Source: Opitutia bacterium
GTDB taxonomy: Bacteria > Verrucomicrobiota > Verrucomicrobiia > Opitutales > Opitutaceae
Length of the DNA: 47,656 nt
Assembly (NCBI GenBank): GCA_947453695.1
Contig: CANGHW010000027.1
Location: forward strand, 1-47,656
Direction: 5' to 3'
Shown: piece after piece, positions 7,628-16,989 of the stretch
How the letters are laid out: the number at the start of each line of letters is the position of its first letter
Position numbering within the stretch: the stretch's first letter is position 1
Translations under genes and position numbers: made by a program
The notes under the pieces: generated by a model
What the model saw: only the letters and a program-made list of their open reading frames with translations
What the model was told of the DNA's origin: nothing
The model's database searches: none

Positions 7628-8389
7628 TCATTCATTCATCCGCGTCCGCATCTCGCGCACCGCTTCATCGACCCCAGTGAAGAGCGCGCGGCTCACGATG
7701 CTATGTCCGATGTTGAGCTCGTGCAGATGCGGCAGCGTGCGGACTTCAGCAATATTAACGTAGTTGATGCCGTGGCCCGCGTTGACCGTGAGCTCCATGT
7801 CATGCGCCCGCGCGCAGCCGAGGCGGAGGCGCTGAAACTCCTTTTCCCGTTTCGGCGTGTAATAGGCATTCGCGTAAGCCCCCGTGTGCAATTCGACGAA
7901 GGGCGCCCCGAGCTTGGCGCTCAACTCGATCTGCGCCTCGTCCGGATCGATGAAGAGCGAGACTTGGATGCCCGCAGCGCCCAGTGCTTCGACACAAGCA
8001 CGCACGCGCTTCTTGTTCCCGACAACATCGAGACCACCCTCGGTCGTCACTTCCTGGCGGTTCTCGGGAACGACACACACGAAGTCCGGCTTCAGCTTCA
8101 ACGCAAAGGCCGTCATCTCCGGCGTGCACGCCATCTCAAGATTGAGCCGCGTGGCGATGCTCTCACGGAGCCGCCAGACGTCGCGCTCCTGGATGTGCCG
8201 GCGATCTTCGCGCAAATGCACGGTGATGCCATCGGCCCCGGCCCGCTCGGCCGCGAGGGCAAAGGTCACCGGATCAGGTTCCACCGCACCGCCCGTGGTG
8301 GCGGCGGCATCGCGGTAGCGGGCTTGGCGGACAGTGGCGCAGTGATCGATATTAACGCCGAGAAGAATCATGGGACGCGGAGCGTGCAT
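7628..8389 (-). CDS. pdxJ: Pyridoxine 5'-phosphate synthase
   Basis: 253 aa. PdxJ condenses 3-amino-2-oxopropyl phosphate with 1-deoxyxylulose 5-phosphate in vitamin B6 synthesis. The TIM-barrel signatures are LGVNIDHCATVRQARY near the N-terminus, ADGITVHLREDRRHIQ, CVVPENRQEVTTEGGLDV, SLFIDPD, VELHTGAYA, and NAGHGINYVN ... LNIGHSIVSRALF. The ATG at 8389 is preceded by GGA with 7-nt spacing; the internal ATG at 8371 gives the more conserved N-terminus (MILLGVNIDH) but has no visible ribosome binding site. It is the first gene of the minus-strand pdxJ-acpS group. Confidence 0.95.
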   Translation of the reverse strand: MHAPRPMILLGVNIDHCATVRQARYRDAAATTGGAVEPDPVTFALAAERAGADGITVHLREDRRHIQERDVWRLRESIATRLNLEMACTPEMTAFALKLKPDFVCVVPENRQEVTTEGGLDVVGNKKRVRACVEALGAAGIQVSLFIDPDEAQIELSAKLGAPFVELHTGAYANAYYTPKREKEFQRLRLGCARAHDMELTVNAGHGINYVNIAEVRTLPHLHELNIGHSIVSRALFTGVDEAVREMRTRMNE

Positions 8390-8468
8390 GAATTCATCCG
8401 GACAGGAAATGAGGAAATGCCGCGCTTTTCCTCTTCCGACGCCGCCCGCTTCCGGATTGGTTCACCCG

Positions 8469-9170
8469 ATGGCAGAAGCAAAGACCAAGCCGGAAAACAT
8501 GCTCCTCAATCTCGTGTGCAACATCGTCGTGCCGACGGTGGTGCTCATGAAATTCAGCACGGACCGCTGGCTCGGACCGCTCTGGGGCCTTGTCGTCGCG
8601 CTGATTCCCCCCGTGGGCTACGGCATCTACGATCTCGTCACGCGCAAGAAGACCAACTTCCTCTCCGTGCTCGGTTTCGTGAGCGTGCTGCTTTCCGGCG
8701 GTCTAGGCCTGCTCAAGGCCGACGGCTTTTGGTTCGCCGTCAAGGATGCAGCCGTGCCGTCGCTCATCGGCATCGCCGTGCTCGTCTCACTCCGCACCAA
8801 GACCCCGCTCGTGCACCAACTGTTCTTTAACGACCAAATCCTCGACGTCGCCCGGGTGGAGGCCGCGCTCGACGAACGCGGAACCCGTGCCGGCTTCGCG
8901 CGCCTCATGCGCAACGCCAGCATCGCCCTCGCTCTCTCCTTTCTCGTCAGTGCCGTCCTCAACTTCGGCCTCGCGCGCTACATTCTGAAAAGTCCGCCCG
9001 CTACCCCCGCCTTCAATGAAGAACTGGGCAAGATGCACATCCTCGTCTGGCCCGTGATCGTCATCCCGAGCATGGTCGTGATGATGACGGTCTTTTGGAA
9101 ACTCGTCTCTGGCCTGAGCAAACTCACCGGCCTCACCACCGACGAGATCTTCAAAACGGAAAAGAAATAG
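8469..9170 (+). CDS. VC0807-family integral membrane protein
   Basis: 233 aa from the ATG at 8469 (MAEAKTKPENM). The frame is open upstream, but that part overlaps pdxJ and lacks conserved character. I count about six transmembrane helices, including LLNLVCNIVVPTVVLM, WGLVVALIPPVGYGIYDLV, SVLGFVSVLLSGGLGLL, VPSLIGIAVLVSLR, ALSFLVSAVLNFGLARYIL and VWPVIVIPSMVVMMTVFW. The SAVLNFGLARYILKSPP and NEELGKM segments fit the VC0807 family, whose role is unknown; distant likeness to intracellular septation protein A has been noted for such proteins. It stands alone on the plus strand between two minus-strand genes. Confidence 0.85.
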   Translation: MAEAKTKPENMLLNLVCNIVVPTVVLMKFSTDRWLGPLWGLVVALIPPVGYGIYDLVTRKKTNFLSVLGFVSVLLSGGLGLLKADGFWFAVKDAAVPSLIGIAVLVSLRTKTPLVHQLFFNDQILDVARVEAALDERGTRAGFARLMRNASIALALSFLVSAVLNFGLARYILKSPPATPAFNEELGKMHILVWPVIVIPSMVVMMTVFWKLVSGLSKLTGLTTDEIFKTEKK

Positions 9171-9189
9171 GGCGGACTTTCGTCCGCCC
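9170..9189. terminator. Hairpin after the VC0807-like gene
   Basis: GGGCGGAC at 9170-9177 and GTCCGCCC at 9182-9189 form a perfect 8-bp stem with a TTTC loop, directly at the stop codon. A second hairpin follows (GGCCCGC at 9208-9214, GCGGGCC at 9218-9224, loop CAA). Neither has a long T-run. Lying between convergent genes, they probably end or protect both transcripts. Confidence 0.6.
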
Positions 9190-9238
9190 GTGATAGCTTT
9201 CCTAGCCGGCCCGCCAAGCGGGCCGCATCCGCCTGGCC

Positions 9239-10537
9239 TTATCCGCGCAGTGCGATCGGCACGTAGTCGCGCTTGGTGGCGCCCACGTAAATCTGACGCG
9301 GGCGGTAGATACGGCCCTTGGGATTCGACGCGACTTCCTTCCAGTTGGCGATGTAGCCCGGCGCGCGGCCGATCGCGAACATCGTCGTGAACATGTTCAT
9401 CGGGATGCCGACGGCGCGCATGATGATACCGGAGTAGAAATCGACGTTGGGATAGAGCTTCCGGGAGACGAAGTAGTCGTCCTTCAGCGCCGCCTGCTCG
9501 AGGTTCTTGGCGATACGCAGCAGCGGATCGTCGATGCCGAGCTTGGCCAACACGGTGTCGCACGCGTCGCCGATGATCCGGGCCCGGGGATCAAAATTCT
9601 TATACACTGCATGGCCGAAGCCCATCAGACGGTTGCTCTTGGAGCCGGACTTGGCCGCCGCGATAAACCGCGTGCCGTCGTCACCTTCGTCGTGAATCGA
9701 CTGGAGCATCTGCATGACCGCGACGTTGGCACCGCCGTGGAGCGGGCCCGACAGCGCGCAAATGCCGGCTGACATCGACGTGAAGAGATTGGCGGCGCTG
9801 GAGCCCACCATACGCGTCGTCGAGGTAGAGCAGTTCTGCTCGTGATCGGCGTGTAAGAGAAGGAGCAGGTTCAGTGCTTTCGAAACCTCGGGCACTGGCT
9901 GGTAGTCCTGATAGGGCTCCGAGAACATCATGTGCAGGAAGTTGTCGCAGAACGGCAGTTCCTGCTTCGGAAACACGAACGGCAGACCCTTCTGGTAGCG
10001 ATAGATCATCGCCACGATCGTGCGGATCTTCGAGATGGCCATGGCGGCCGCGAGGTCGAAGTTCTTGAGATCCTTCTGGAAATCATTCGTCGCGAGTTCG
10101 GGGTGGTAGGCGGGCAGGGCGGCGACCATCGCGGAGAGCATCGCCATCGGCGAGGCATTGGTCGGGAAACCCTCGAGGATCTTCTGCATCTGCATCTCGA
10201 CCGCGGCGTTCTTCCGCAGGCGGAGACCGAATTCCTTGCGCTGCGTCTGGTTGGGCAGCTCGCCGTAAATCACGAGGTAAGCTGTCTCGACGAAATCGCT
10301 GTAGTGCGCGAGCTGCTCGATCGGGATGCCACGGTGGCGGAGGATGCCGTTGTCGCCGTCGAGATAGGTGATCTGGCTCTCGCAGGAGCCGGTATTGCCG
10401 TAGCCCTGGTCGTAGGCGATGTAGCCGGTCGCGGCCCGCAGAGCGCGCGTGTCGATGGCTTTTTCACCTTCGGTGCCAACCATCACGGGCAAGGGGTAGT
10501 CTTTGTCGTCGATCTTCAGCGAGGCAGTCGTGGCCAT
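9239..10537 (-). CDS. gltA: Citrate synthase
   Basis: 432 aa. It condenses acetyl-CoA with oxaloacetate at the entry of the TCA cycle. The length and N-terminal domain ([38 protein letters not shown]) are those of the NADH-regulated type II bacterial enzyme. Catalytic regions seen are [32 protein letters not shown] (His), [15 protein letters not shown] (His within the citrate synthase signature), [25 protein letters not shown] (Asp position replaced in this quoted loop is normal for the family) and the C-terminal RPRQIYVG. No ribosome binding site is evident before the ATG. It is flanked by intergenic DNA on both sides and is probably monocistronic. Confidence 0.97.
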   Translation of the reverse strand: MATTASLKIDDKDYPLPVMVGTEGEKAIDTRALRAATGYIAYDQGYGNTGSCESQITYLDGDNGILRHRGIPIEQLAHYSDFVETAYLVIYGELPNQTQRKEFGLRLRKNAAVEMQMQKILEGFPTNASPMAMLSAMVAALPAYHPELATNDFQKDLKNFDLAAAMAISKIRTIVAMIYRYQKGLPFVFPKQELPFCDNFLHMMFSEPYQDYQPVPEVSKALNLLLLLHADHEQNCSTSTTRMVGSSAANLFTSMSAGICALSGPLHGGANVAVMQMLQSIHDEGDDGTRFIAAAKSGSKSNRLMGFGHAVYKNFDPRARIIGDACDTVLAKLGIDDPLLRIAKNLEQAALKDDYFVSRKLYPNVDFYSGIIMRAVGIPMNMFTTMFAIGRAPGYIANWKEVASNPKGRIYRPRQIYVGATKRDYVPIALRG

Positions 10538-10685
10538 ATTTCACCGAGCGAAGCTAATTCCGCGCCGCTGGCAAAGAAAACTTCCGCACGCGCGCAGGAA
10601 ATTCGCGGTTAAGTAGCCCGCAACGTCATTGGAGTAAGGAAAGATGAAGCGTCGCCGGCACGACCCGACCCGCCTTCATCCGTGC

Positions 10686-11315
10686 TTAACGCGCCACAAC
10701 GGTCGCGAAATTACGGTAGACCTGCAGCCCTTTCGCCTGGCTCTTCTCGGGGTGAAACTGCGTGGCAAACACGCGCCCCCGTGCGATCGCACAGCAAAAT
10801 TCGCCCGCATAGTCACAGGTTGCCAGCACCAGCTGCGGATCGGCGGGCACGCAATGGAAGCTGTGCACGAAATAGAAGTTCTCCTCGTCGTTCGCGAGTC
10901 CTGCCGCCAGCGGCGAGCTCGGCTGCACAAACCGCACCGTGTTCCAGCCCATGTGGGGAATCTTGATCTCGGGTGGACGCTGAAACCGCACGACCTTTCC
11001 CGGAAAAATACCCAAGCCGGCGATGTTTCCCTCTTCCGAATGCTCGAAAAGCGCCTGCATCCCGAGGCAGACGCCCAGAAAGGGTTTGTCGGCCGCAATC
11101 CACGCCCGCGCCACGCCGTCCAATCCCGAAGCCCGCAGGGAAGCCACGCAATCGCGCAGCGCACCCACACCCGGCAGCACGAGCCCACGCGCATCGGCCG
11201 CGGCAACTTCGGCCGGCGTGCGCACGACCTTAATGGACGCACCCACGGCCTCGAGCGCCTTGGTGACGCTGCGGAGGTTACAAATTCCGGTGTCGATGAC
11301 GGCGATGGTGGCCAT
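10686..11315 (-). CDS. hisH: Imidazole glycerol phosphate synthase, glutaminase subunit HisH
   Basis: 209 aa from the ATG at 11313-11315 (MATIAVIDTG), the family-typical start; the longer frame upstream runs into a repeat pair and is not supported. HisH hydrolyses glutamine and passes ammonia to HisF. Class I amidotransferase residues are present: the nucleophile in FLGVCLGMQALFE, the FYFVHSFH segment, and the His/Glu pair in ATQFHPEKSQ. Its partner hisF and hisA are not in the window, so the his genes are split here. It follows hisB after a 105-bp gap holding an inverted REP-like pair. Confidence 0.96.
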   Translation of the reverse strand: MATIAVIDTGICNLRSVTKALEAVGASIKVVRTPAEVAAADARGLVLPGVGALRDCVASLRASGLDGVARAWIAADKPFLGVCLGMQALFEHSEEGNIAGLGIFPGKVVRFQRPPEIKIPHMGWNTVRFVQPSSPLAAGLANDEENFYFVHSFHCVPADPQLVLATCDYAGEFCCAIARGRVFATQFHPEKSQAKGLQVYRNFATVVAR

Positions 11316-11333
11316 GGTGATCGATTTTCCACA

Positions 11334-11407
11334 TAGCCCGCCTCGTGAGAAGCGGGACCGAACAGCGCGGGAGCGTCGCTCGTTCCCTGCTCTCACTAGC
11401 AGGGCTA
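11334..11407. repeat. Inverted pair of REP-like hairpins (hisB-hisH gap)
   Basis: Two 24-nt elements, at 11334-11357 (plus) and 11384-11407 (minus), face each other. Each starts with the base group TAGCCC and folds on itself. The right copy reads GTAG, then CCCTGCT, a 6-nt loop, and AGCAGGG, a perfect 7-bp stem. The left reads ATAG, then CCCGC paired with GCGGG around a shorter inner stem. GTAG heads before a hairpin are typical of bacterial REP elements spread by RAYT transposases. No RAYT gene is in the window. Confidence 0.65.
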
Positions 11408-11420
11408 CGTTAGACTAACA

Positions 11421-12023
11421 TCAAATCTTTCCCTTTGTGCTCGGCAGTTGATCGGCGGCGCGGGGCTCGATTTGCGTCGCCATGTCGAGGGCGCGCGCAA
11501 GGCACTTGAAAATCGCCTCCGCCACATGGTGCGGCTCCTCGCCGTAGACGAGTTGCACGTGGAGGTTCGCGCCGAGGGCGTTGCTGAACGCACGGCAGAA
11601 TTCCTTCACGAGGATGATATTGAAGTCGCGCACGAACATCGTCGGGGCATTGGCGTCGTAAACCAGATGAGGGCGGCCGCCGACATCGACAGCGATGCGG
11701 GCAAGCGACTCATCCATGGGCAGCAGGAAAAAGCCGTATCGCTTAATACCGACTTTGTCACCGAGCGCTTCTTTAAAGGCCTGACCGAGCACGAGGCCAA
11801 CGTCCTCCACGGTATGGTGATAATCTACCTCGACGTCGCCTTTGGCCTTAACGGTGAGGTCGAACAGGCCGTGCTTCGCGAAGAGCGTGAGCATGTGATC
11901 GAAAAACGGCACACCTGTGTCGATTTGCGACACGCCGCGCCCATCGATCGTCAATGTAAGTGCAATATCAGTCTCCGCGGTCTTGCGGACAACCGTCGCT
12001 ACGCGTGAGTCGTTTTTAGCCAT
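11421..12023 (-). CDS. hisB: Imidazoleglycerol-phosphate dehydratase (monofunctional HisB)
   Basis: 200 aa. It removes water from imidazole glycerol phosphate in histidine synthesis, using Mn bound by His-rich motifs. Seen: [59 protein letters not shown], and the second metal motif [19 protein letters not shown]. It lacks the HAD phosphatase domain found in the bifunctional enterobacterial form, so histidinol phosphatase must be elsewhere. Its start lies within the end of hisC (25-nt overlap), so it is translationally coupled to it. Confidence 0.97.
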   Translation of the reverse strand: MAKNDSRVATVVRKTAETDIALTLTIDGRGVSQIDTGVPFFDHMLTLFAKHGLFDLTVKAKGDVEVDYHHTVEDVGLVLGQAFKEALGDKVGIKRYGFFLLPMDESLARIAVDVGGRPHLVYDANAPTMFVRDFNIILVKEFCRAFSNALGANLHVQLVYGEEPHHVAEAIFKCLARALDMATQIEPRAADQLPSTKGKI

Positions 12024-13108
12024 GCTTCGAGAGTTTTTTCGAGGACGAGCATTTCGTCATCAGTGCCCACCGTGATGCGCAGGAAAGGAGCGGTCAAGGC
12101 GTGGCTCGGGAAGTGACGCACGAGGACCTTGTGCGCAAAGAGGTAGTCATAGGCCGACTTTGACACCGCCGGCCCCGTCTCACCCCGTGCATTCTTCGGC
12201 TCGGTAAAAATGAAGTTCGACTGCGACTCGTAGGTGAACCAACCCCGCGCCGCGAAGCTGCGGATGCAGCGATCACGCGTCGCTTTGATCCTTGCGATCA
12301 CGCCGTCGTAGTAGGGCTGGTCGCTAAGCGCCGCGATGGCGGCGGTCTGTGAGAGGCGCGAGACGTTGTAGCTGTCGCGCACGCGGTCGAGGAGTTCGAC
12401 AATCTCGGGATGCGCGAGCGCGTAGCCGACGCGAATACCAGCGAGCGCGTAGGCCTTCGAAAGCGTGCGGACGATGACGAGGTTCGGATAGCGCGCGAGG
12501 AGTGAAACGGCATCCTCCTTCGCAAACGGCGCGTAGGCTTCGTCAACGACGAAGAGCCCGCGGAAGGACTGGAGCGCACGCTCAATGTCCGTGTTGGAAA
12601 ACGCGACACCAGTCGGGGCGTTGGGCGACGTGAGGAAAAACGCCCGAGCGGTCGACGCGGCGATCTTCTCCAGCGGAAGTTTCATCGAACGGTCGAATTC
12701 AACGAAGCTGCTCTTGCCGTCCTGAATCGCGACGAGCACCGGGTAGAGCGAGTAACTCGGCAGCGTAAAGCCGGCCGCGGCCTCCTGCGTGCAGAAAGCG
12801 CGGATGAGAAGATTGAGGATATCGTCGGAGCCATTGCCGATCACGACGTGGTCCGCAGTCAAAGTGTGCCCATGGAGTTTTGCGATGACTGCGCGCAGCG
12901 GCGAGCTCTTGGGATTCGGGTAAAGGCGCAGCGACGCACCGTCGGCACCGATCTCTTCGCGCAGCGCCTCGGCCACCCGCGGGCTTGGCGGATAAGGCGA
13001 TTCGTTAGTGTTGAGCTTCACCCAGCCGGACTCCGTCGGCTGGAGGCCAGGAGTATAGGCGTGGAGCTTCGTGACGTGCGGCAGGGCGAGTTTGGACAGA
13101 TCGGACAT
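11999..13108 (-). CDS. hisC: Histidinol-phosphate aminotransferase
   Basis: 369 aa from the ATG at 13106-13108 ([12 protein letters not shown]); the frame is open 49 codons further upstream but overlaps hisD, and that part looks non-conserved. This PLP enzyme makes histidinol phosphate from imidazole acetol phosphate. Fold type I motifs are [62 protein letters not shown], and the Schiff-base lysine in [18 protein letters not shown]. It lies between hisD and hisB in a hisD-hisC-hisB order. Confidence 0.96.
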   Translation of the reverse strand: MSDLSKLALPHVTKLHAYTPGLQPTESGWVKLNTNESPYPPSPRVAEALREEIGADGASLRLYPNPKSSPLRAVIAKLHGHTLTADHVVIGNGSDDILNLLIRAFCTQEAAAGFTLPSYSLYPVLVAIQDGKSSFVEFDRSMKLPLEKIAASTARAFFLTSPNAPTGVAFSNTDIERALQSFRGLFVVDEAYAPFAKEDAVSLLARYPNLVIVRTLSKAYALAGIRVGYALAHPEIVELLDRVRDSYNVSRLSQTAAIAALSDQPYYDGVIARIKATRDRCIRSFAARGWFTYESQSNFIFTEPKNARGETGPAVSKSAYDYLFAHKVLVRHFPSHALTAPFLRITVGTDDEMLVLEKTLEAWLKTTHA

Positions 13109-13178
13109 GGCGACGGGAAATAGAGGCCGCACCGAAAACGGCACGGGCCTCAAACTAAGACGTGCGGCCGGGAAACCG

Positions 13179-14471
13179 TCACGTCCGAATCCGCACGGAG
13201 CGTCCGTGAGCGTCCAGTTTCTCCATCGCGGCAAAAGCGGCGACGATGGGCTCACCTTTCTTCACGCTCGCCTTGTCGTAACGCACGATACTCGTGCGTC
13301 GCTGGAAATCGGCGACGCGCAATCCGCTGAAGAATCGTCCCGCGCGGCCCGTGGGCAGCACGTGGCTCGGGCCGGCCGTGAAATCGCCCAGCGCCGTCGG
13401 CGTGTGATTGCCGATCATGATTGCACCGGCCGTCGTGATGGCGTCGGTGAGTTTCTTCGCCGCAGTGTCATTGACGAGCAGCTCAAGGTGCTCGGGCGCG
13501 ACGTAATTAGCGATGTCCGCCGCCTGCTCGAGGCTTTTCACCTCAATGGCAAGGAAGCCGTCCTGGAGCACGCGCTGCGTCTTCTCCGAGCGGGTGATGA
13601 GCTGAAGCTGGGTGCGCAACTCGACGTTTATCGCGTCGATGATCGCGGCCGAGGTGGCGAGGAGGTAGATTTTCTCGCGACCCGAGCCGTGTTCAGCCTG
13701 CGCGAGGAGATCGGCGGCGGCGAACGAAACATTGGCGGTATCGTCGGCGATGATCATTACCTCACTGGGACCGGGGAGCGAATCGACTCCGACCGTGCCG
13801 AAAACCTGCCGCTTCGCCTCACAGACGTAGGCGTTGCCCGGACCATAAACCTTATCGACCGGACGAATCGTCGTCGTGCCGTAGGCCATCGCGCCGATCG
13901 CCTGCACGCCACCAAAACGGTATACTTCCGTAACGCCCGAGAGATGGAGCGCCGCGAGCAGACCATCGGCCACCTTGCCGTCGGAATTACTCGGCGTGAA
14001 AACCGCGATCTCGGGACAGCCGGCGATCTTCGCAAGCGTGACCGTCATAAGCACCGTCGAGACAAGTGGGACTTGACCACCAGGAACGTAAAGACCGACG
14101 CGACGAATCGGGTCGAACTTCTCGCCCACAAGCGCACCGTGCTTGTTCTTCGCCGTCCAGTTGGCCGGAAGGCCACGGCTATTGAAATCGATGATGCTGT
14201 CGCGGGCGGCCTTGAGGGCACGGAGTTCAGCGGCCGGGAGCCGTTTCGCCGCCGCGGCGAGATCAGTGACCTTCACCGGGAAGTCGCGCGCGCGGAGCTT
14301 GGCGCTGTCGAATTTCGCCGCGTAATAACTCACGGCTTCATCGCCGCGGTGGCGCACATCGGCGAGGATCGCGGCGACGGAATCGGAGATCTCCTTCGGC
14401 ACCACGGAGCCCCGGCAGAACAGGGCAATGTCGTCGGCGAAAGTTTTGGAGGAGTGATGAAGCGTGCGCAT
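13179..14471 (-). CDS. hisD: Histidinol dehydrogenase
   Basis: 430 aa. It oxidises histidinol to histidine in two NAD-dependent steps and binds zinc. Motifs: RRVGLYVPGGQVPLVSTVLM, GVQAIGAMAYGT, KVYGPGNAYVCEAKRQVFG, GVDSLPGPSEVMIIAD, LLAQAEHGSGREKIYLL (catalytic and zinc ligands), and C-terminal GPSHVLPTGRAGRF with LRVADFQRRTSIV. It is the first his gene of the group and is 40 bp downstream of the LolA-like gene, so it might be transcribed with that gene and guaA. Confidence 0.97.
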   Translation of the reverse strand: MRTLHHSSKTFADDIALFCRGSVVPKEISDSVAAILADVRHRGDEAVSYYAAKFDSAKLRARDFPVKVTDLAAAAKRLPAAELRALKAARDSIIDFNSRGLPANWTAKNKHGALVGEKFDPIRRVGLYVPGGQVPLVSTVLMTVTLAKIAGCPEIAVFTPSNSDGKVADGLLAALHLSGVTEVYRFGGVQAIGAMAYGTTTIRPVDKVYGPGNAYVCEAKRQVFGTVGVDSLPGPSEVMIIADDTANVSFAAADLLAQAEHGSGREKIYLLATSAAIIDAINVELRTQLQLITRSEKTQRVLQDGFLAIEVKSLEQAADIANYVAPEHLELLVNDTAAKKLTDAITTAGAIMIGNHTPTALGDFTAGPSHVLPTGRAGRFFSGLRVADFQRRTSIVRYDKASVKKGEPIVAAFAAMEKLDAHGRSVRIRT

Positions 14472-14511
14472 GGGTCCGATCAGTTTGCGCGGTTCAGACC
14501 GCGCGATGTCT

Positions 14512-15276
14512 TCACTTCTTGGTCGAGAGCGCTGGAACGCGGAAAAAGGTGGCGGGGAAAGATTCGTTCACGGTCACTTTCTCGATGTTTATGGTAACGG
14601 TCTGAACCTCACCCTTGGAGCTCTTGTTGGTGGTGACGATTGTCTTGGGAAAGCGCAGCCCGGCCTCCACAATTTCGCCCTGCTCCCGGAGTGAGTTTCC
14701 AGCCTCTGTCTCCGTGAAAACAAGTTTACCCGTGGCGAGATCGAAATAGCGGGTAAAAACAATGGCAGGGGCGTGGATAAACGCGATTTTCTGACAGTTA
14801 ATACCGTCGATGGTCGCAGTGCCCTGATCCTCAATGCGTCCACCGCGGGCCTCGAGACCGCGGAAAAAAGCCAGCGTCTCAAACGTATTTGCCCGCAGAC
14901 GCTTCACTTGCTCGGGTCCGAGCAGGGTTTGCTGCCATTTCGTCGCGTCCGCTGCGTCCTGCTTGCGCTGCCATGCTTCGTAGCCATCGAGCGCGGTGGT
15001 CTCGATGAGTTTGTCGGACGTCGCGCTGATGCGCTGTTGGTCGTTCTTCTGGAAAATAATCTCGATCGCCGCCCGCTGTTGCTTGGTCGGGTCCTTCGGA
15101 TCGGTTGTCACCAAGGTCCCCACATAGTGAATCGATTTCACCCCATTGATGAGAGCCTCGCTTCCAATCCGCGCCCGGGCCTTGGCGATAATCGCCGGCT
15201 CCTGCGCGCATGCGGCAGAAATCACGGCCACGGCGGCCCCAACGGCGAATAGGTAGCGAAGGGAAAAGGACTTCAT
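14512..15276 (-). CDS. Secreted LolA/LppX-fold-like protein
   Basis: 254 aa. Residues 1-25 form a signal peptide (MKSFSLRYLFAVGAAVAVISAACAQ, written here only as start and end: MKSFSLRYLF to AACAQ), cleaved most likely after ACA; a lipoprotein is less likely because the residues before Cys do not match a good lipobox. The body is beta-rich, with IHYVGTLVTTDP, LDGYEAWQRKQD, TATIDGINCQKIAF, YFDLATGKLVFTETEAG and LRFPKTIVTTN, the pattern of outer-membrane lipoprotein-sorting-like proteins that carry lipids or lipoproteins across the periplasm. It sits between guaA and hisD with no obvious link to either. Confidence 0.75.
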   Translation of the reverse strand: MKSFSLRYLFAVGAAVAVISAACAQEPAIIAKARARIGSEALINGVKSIHYVGTLVTTDPKDPTKQQRAAIEIIFQKNDQQRISATSDKLIETTALDGYEAWQRKQDAADATKWQQTLLGPEQVKRLRANTFETLAFFRGLEARGGRIEDQGTATIDGINCQKIAFIHAPAIVFTRYFDLATGKLVFTETEAGNSLREQGEIVEAGLRFPKTIVTTNKSSKGEVQTVTINIEKVTVNESFPATFFRVPALSTKK

Positions 15277-15316
15277 AGGCGGGACGTTAAGACAGATTGC
15301 AGGAATTGAAAAGCTT

Positions 15317-15336
15317 CCGGGCTTACAAGTGCCCGG
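15317..15336 (-). terminator. Weak hairpin terminator after guaA
   Basis: CCGGGC at 15317-15322 and GCCCGG at 15331-15336 form a 6-bp stem with an 8-nt loop, just downstream of guaA. On the guaA strand it is followed by AAGCTTTTC, only a short T-run, so termination would be partial. Confidence 0.45.
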
Positions 15337-15342
15337 CGGAGA

Positions 15343-16884
15343 TTACTCCCATTCGATCGTGGCCGGCGGTTTCGAACTCACATCGTAAACCACGCGGCCG
15401 ACGCCACGCACTTCGTTGGTGATGCGGCTGGAGATCTTCTGGAGGACCTCGTGGGGCAGCTTGGCCCAGTCGGCCGTCATCGCGTCGGTGCTCTCCACGA
15501 TGCGCATCGCGATTACGTAGTCGTAGGTGCGTTCGTCGCCAAACACGCCCACGGTCTTCACCGGGAGGAACACGCAGAACGACTGCCACACCTTCCAGTA
15601 GTAACCCGAGGCCATCATCTCCTCTTGGAGCACGTAATCGGCGTTGCGCAGGATCTCGAGCTTGTCGGCGGTGATGTCGCCCATTACCCGCACGCCAAGA
15701 CCGGGACCAGGGAACGGCTGGCGCCAGACGACTTCCTTCGGGAGACCGAGTGCCTCCCCGACGCGGCGGACCTCGTCCTTGAAGAGCTGGCGGAGCGGCT
15801 CGACGAGCTTGAGCTTCATGCGCTCGGGCAGACCGCCGACGTTATGGTGAGTCTTGATGAGCGACGCCGGGTTACCTTGGATCGAGACGCTCTCAATCAC
15901 GTCGGGATAAAGCGTGCCCTGGGCGAGAAACTCCGCGCTGCCCTTGATGGACTTGAGCGATTTCTCGAAGACCTCGACGAAGGTGCGGCCGATGATTTTG
16001 CGCTTAGTCTCGGGCTCGACGACCCCCTTCAGGCGCGTGAGGAACAGCTTCGAAGCATCAACCACGCGGAGGTCGATCTGGAAGTGATCGCCATAGAGCT
16101 TCTCAACTGCCTCACGCTCGCCTTTCCGGAGGAGACCGTTGTCGACGAACACACAGGTGAGCTGCTTGCCAATGGCTTTGTGCAGCAGCGCCGCCGCTAC
16201 AGACGAGTCGACGCCACCGGATAGTCCGAGGAGCACACGGCCCTTGCCCACTTGCTCACGGATCGTCGCGACGGACTGCGCGATGAAGTCCTTCGTCGTC
16301 CAATCCTGCTTTGCGCCGCAAATGCCGACGAGGAAGTTGCGGATCATATCCACGCCGCGCTCGGTGTGGAAAACTTCCGGGTGAAACTGGATGCCGTAGA
16401 ACCCACGCTTCTTGTCCTCGATGCCGGAGAACGGCGAGTTTTCCGAGACCGCCGTCGCGATGAAACCGGGCGGGAGTTGCTCGAGTTTGTCGCCGTGGGA
16501 ATTCCAAATGCGGAGCTTCTTCGGGAGACCGGCGAAGAGCTTGCTCGGCTTCTTGATCGTGAGGTGACCGTGGCCGTATTCGCGGGCCTTGCTGGGTGCG
16601 ACCTTCCCACCGAGGTGGTGCCCCATGAGTTGCACGCCGTAACAGATGCCGAGCATGGGCACCCCAAGTTTGAAGATCTCGGTGTCAGGGTGCGGCGCGG
16701 TCTTCGCATAGACGCTCTGCGGGCCGCCAGAGAGGATGATGCCGACCACGCCGTCTTCGCGGAGTTTCGCCGCCGGCGTCGAGAAATGATAGATCTTCGA
16801 GTAGACTTGGCACTCGCGGATGCGGCGCGCGATGACCTGCGTGAGCTGGGAGCCGAAGTCGAGAACAGCGATGATTTGTGGCAT
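15343..16884 (-). CDS. guaA: GMP synthase (glutamine-hydrolysing)
   Basis: 513 aa from the ATG at 16882-16884 ([13 protein letters not shown]), the family-typical start and length. It converts XMP to GMP using glutamine. The N-terminal class I glutaminase has the nucleophile in [16 protein letters not shown] and the His/Glu pair in [14 protein letters not shown]. The ATP-pyrophosphatase domain has the P-loop [15 protein letters not shown] near residue 230. The C-terminal dimerisation domain ends with [17 protein letters not shown]. The leader before the start is pyrimidine-rich and lacks a ribosome binding site. Confidence 0.98.
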   Translation of the reverse strand: MPQIIAVLDFGSQLTQVIARRIRECQVYSKIYHFSTPAAKLREDGVVGIILSGGPQSVYAKTAPHPDTEIFKLGVPMLGICYGVQLMGHHLGGKVAPSKAREYGHGHLTIKKPSKLFAGLPKKLRIWNSHGDKLEQLPPGFIATAVSENSPFSGIEDKKRGFYGIQFHPEVFHTERGVDMIRNFLVGICGAKQDWTTKDFIAQSVATIREQVGKGRVLLGLSGGVDSSVAAALLHKAIGKQLTCVFVDNGLLRKGEREAVEKLYGDHFQIDLRVVDASKLFLTRLKGVVEPETKRKIIGRTFVEVFEKSLKSIKGSAEFLAQGTLYPDVIESVSIQGNPASLIKTHHNVGGLPERMKLKLVEPLRQLFKDEVRRVGEALGLPKEVVWRQPFPGPGLGVRVMGDITADKLEILRNADYVLQEEMMASGYYWKVWQSFCVFLPVKTVGVFGDERTYDYVIAMRIVESTDAMTADWAKLPHEVLQKISSRITNEVRGVGRVVYDVSSKPPATIEWE

Positions 16885-16989
16885 GGAGCGGCGGGCGTGA
16901 CGGGACGTCTGCGAAAAAATGAAGGGCCGAGCGTGCCGCGACCGCTCGGCGGGTGTCAATGCCCGCTATGGCTGCACATCACCACAAAG

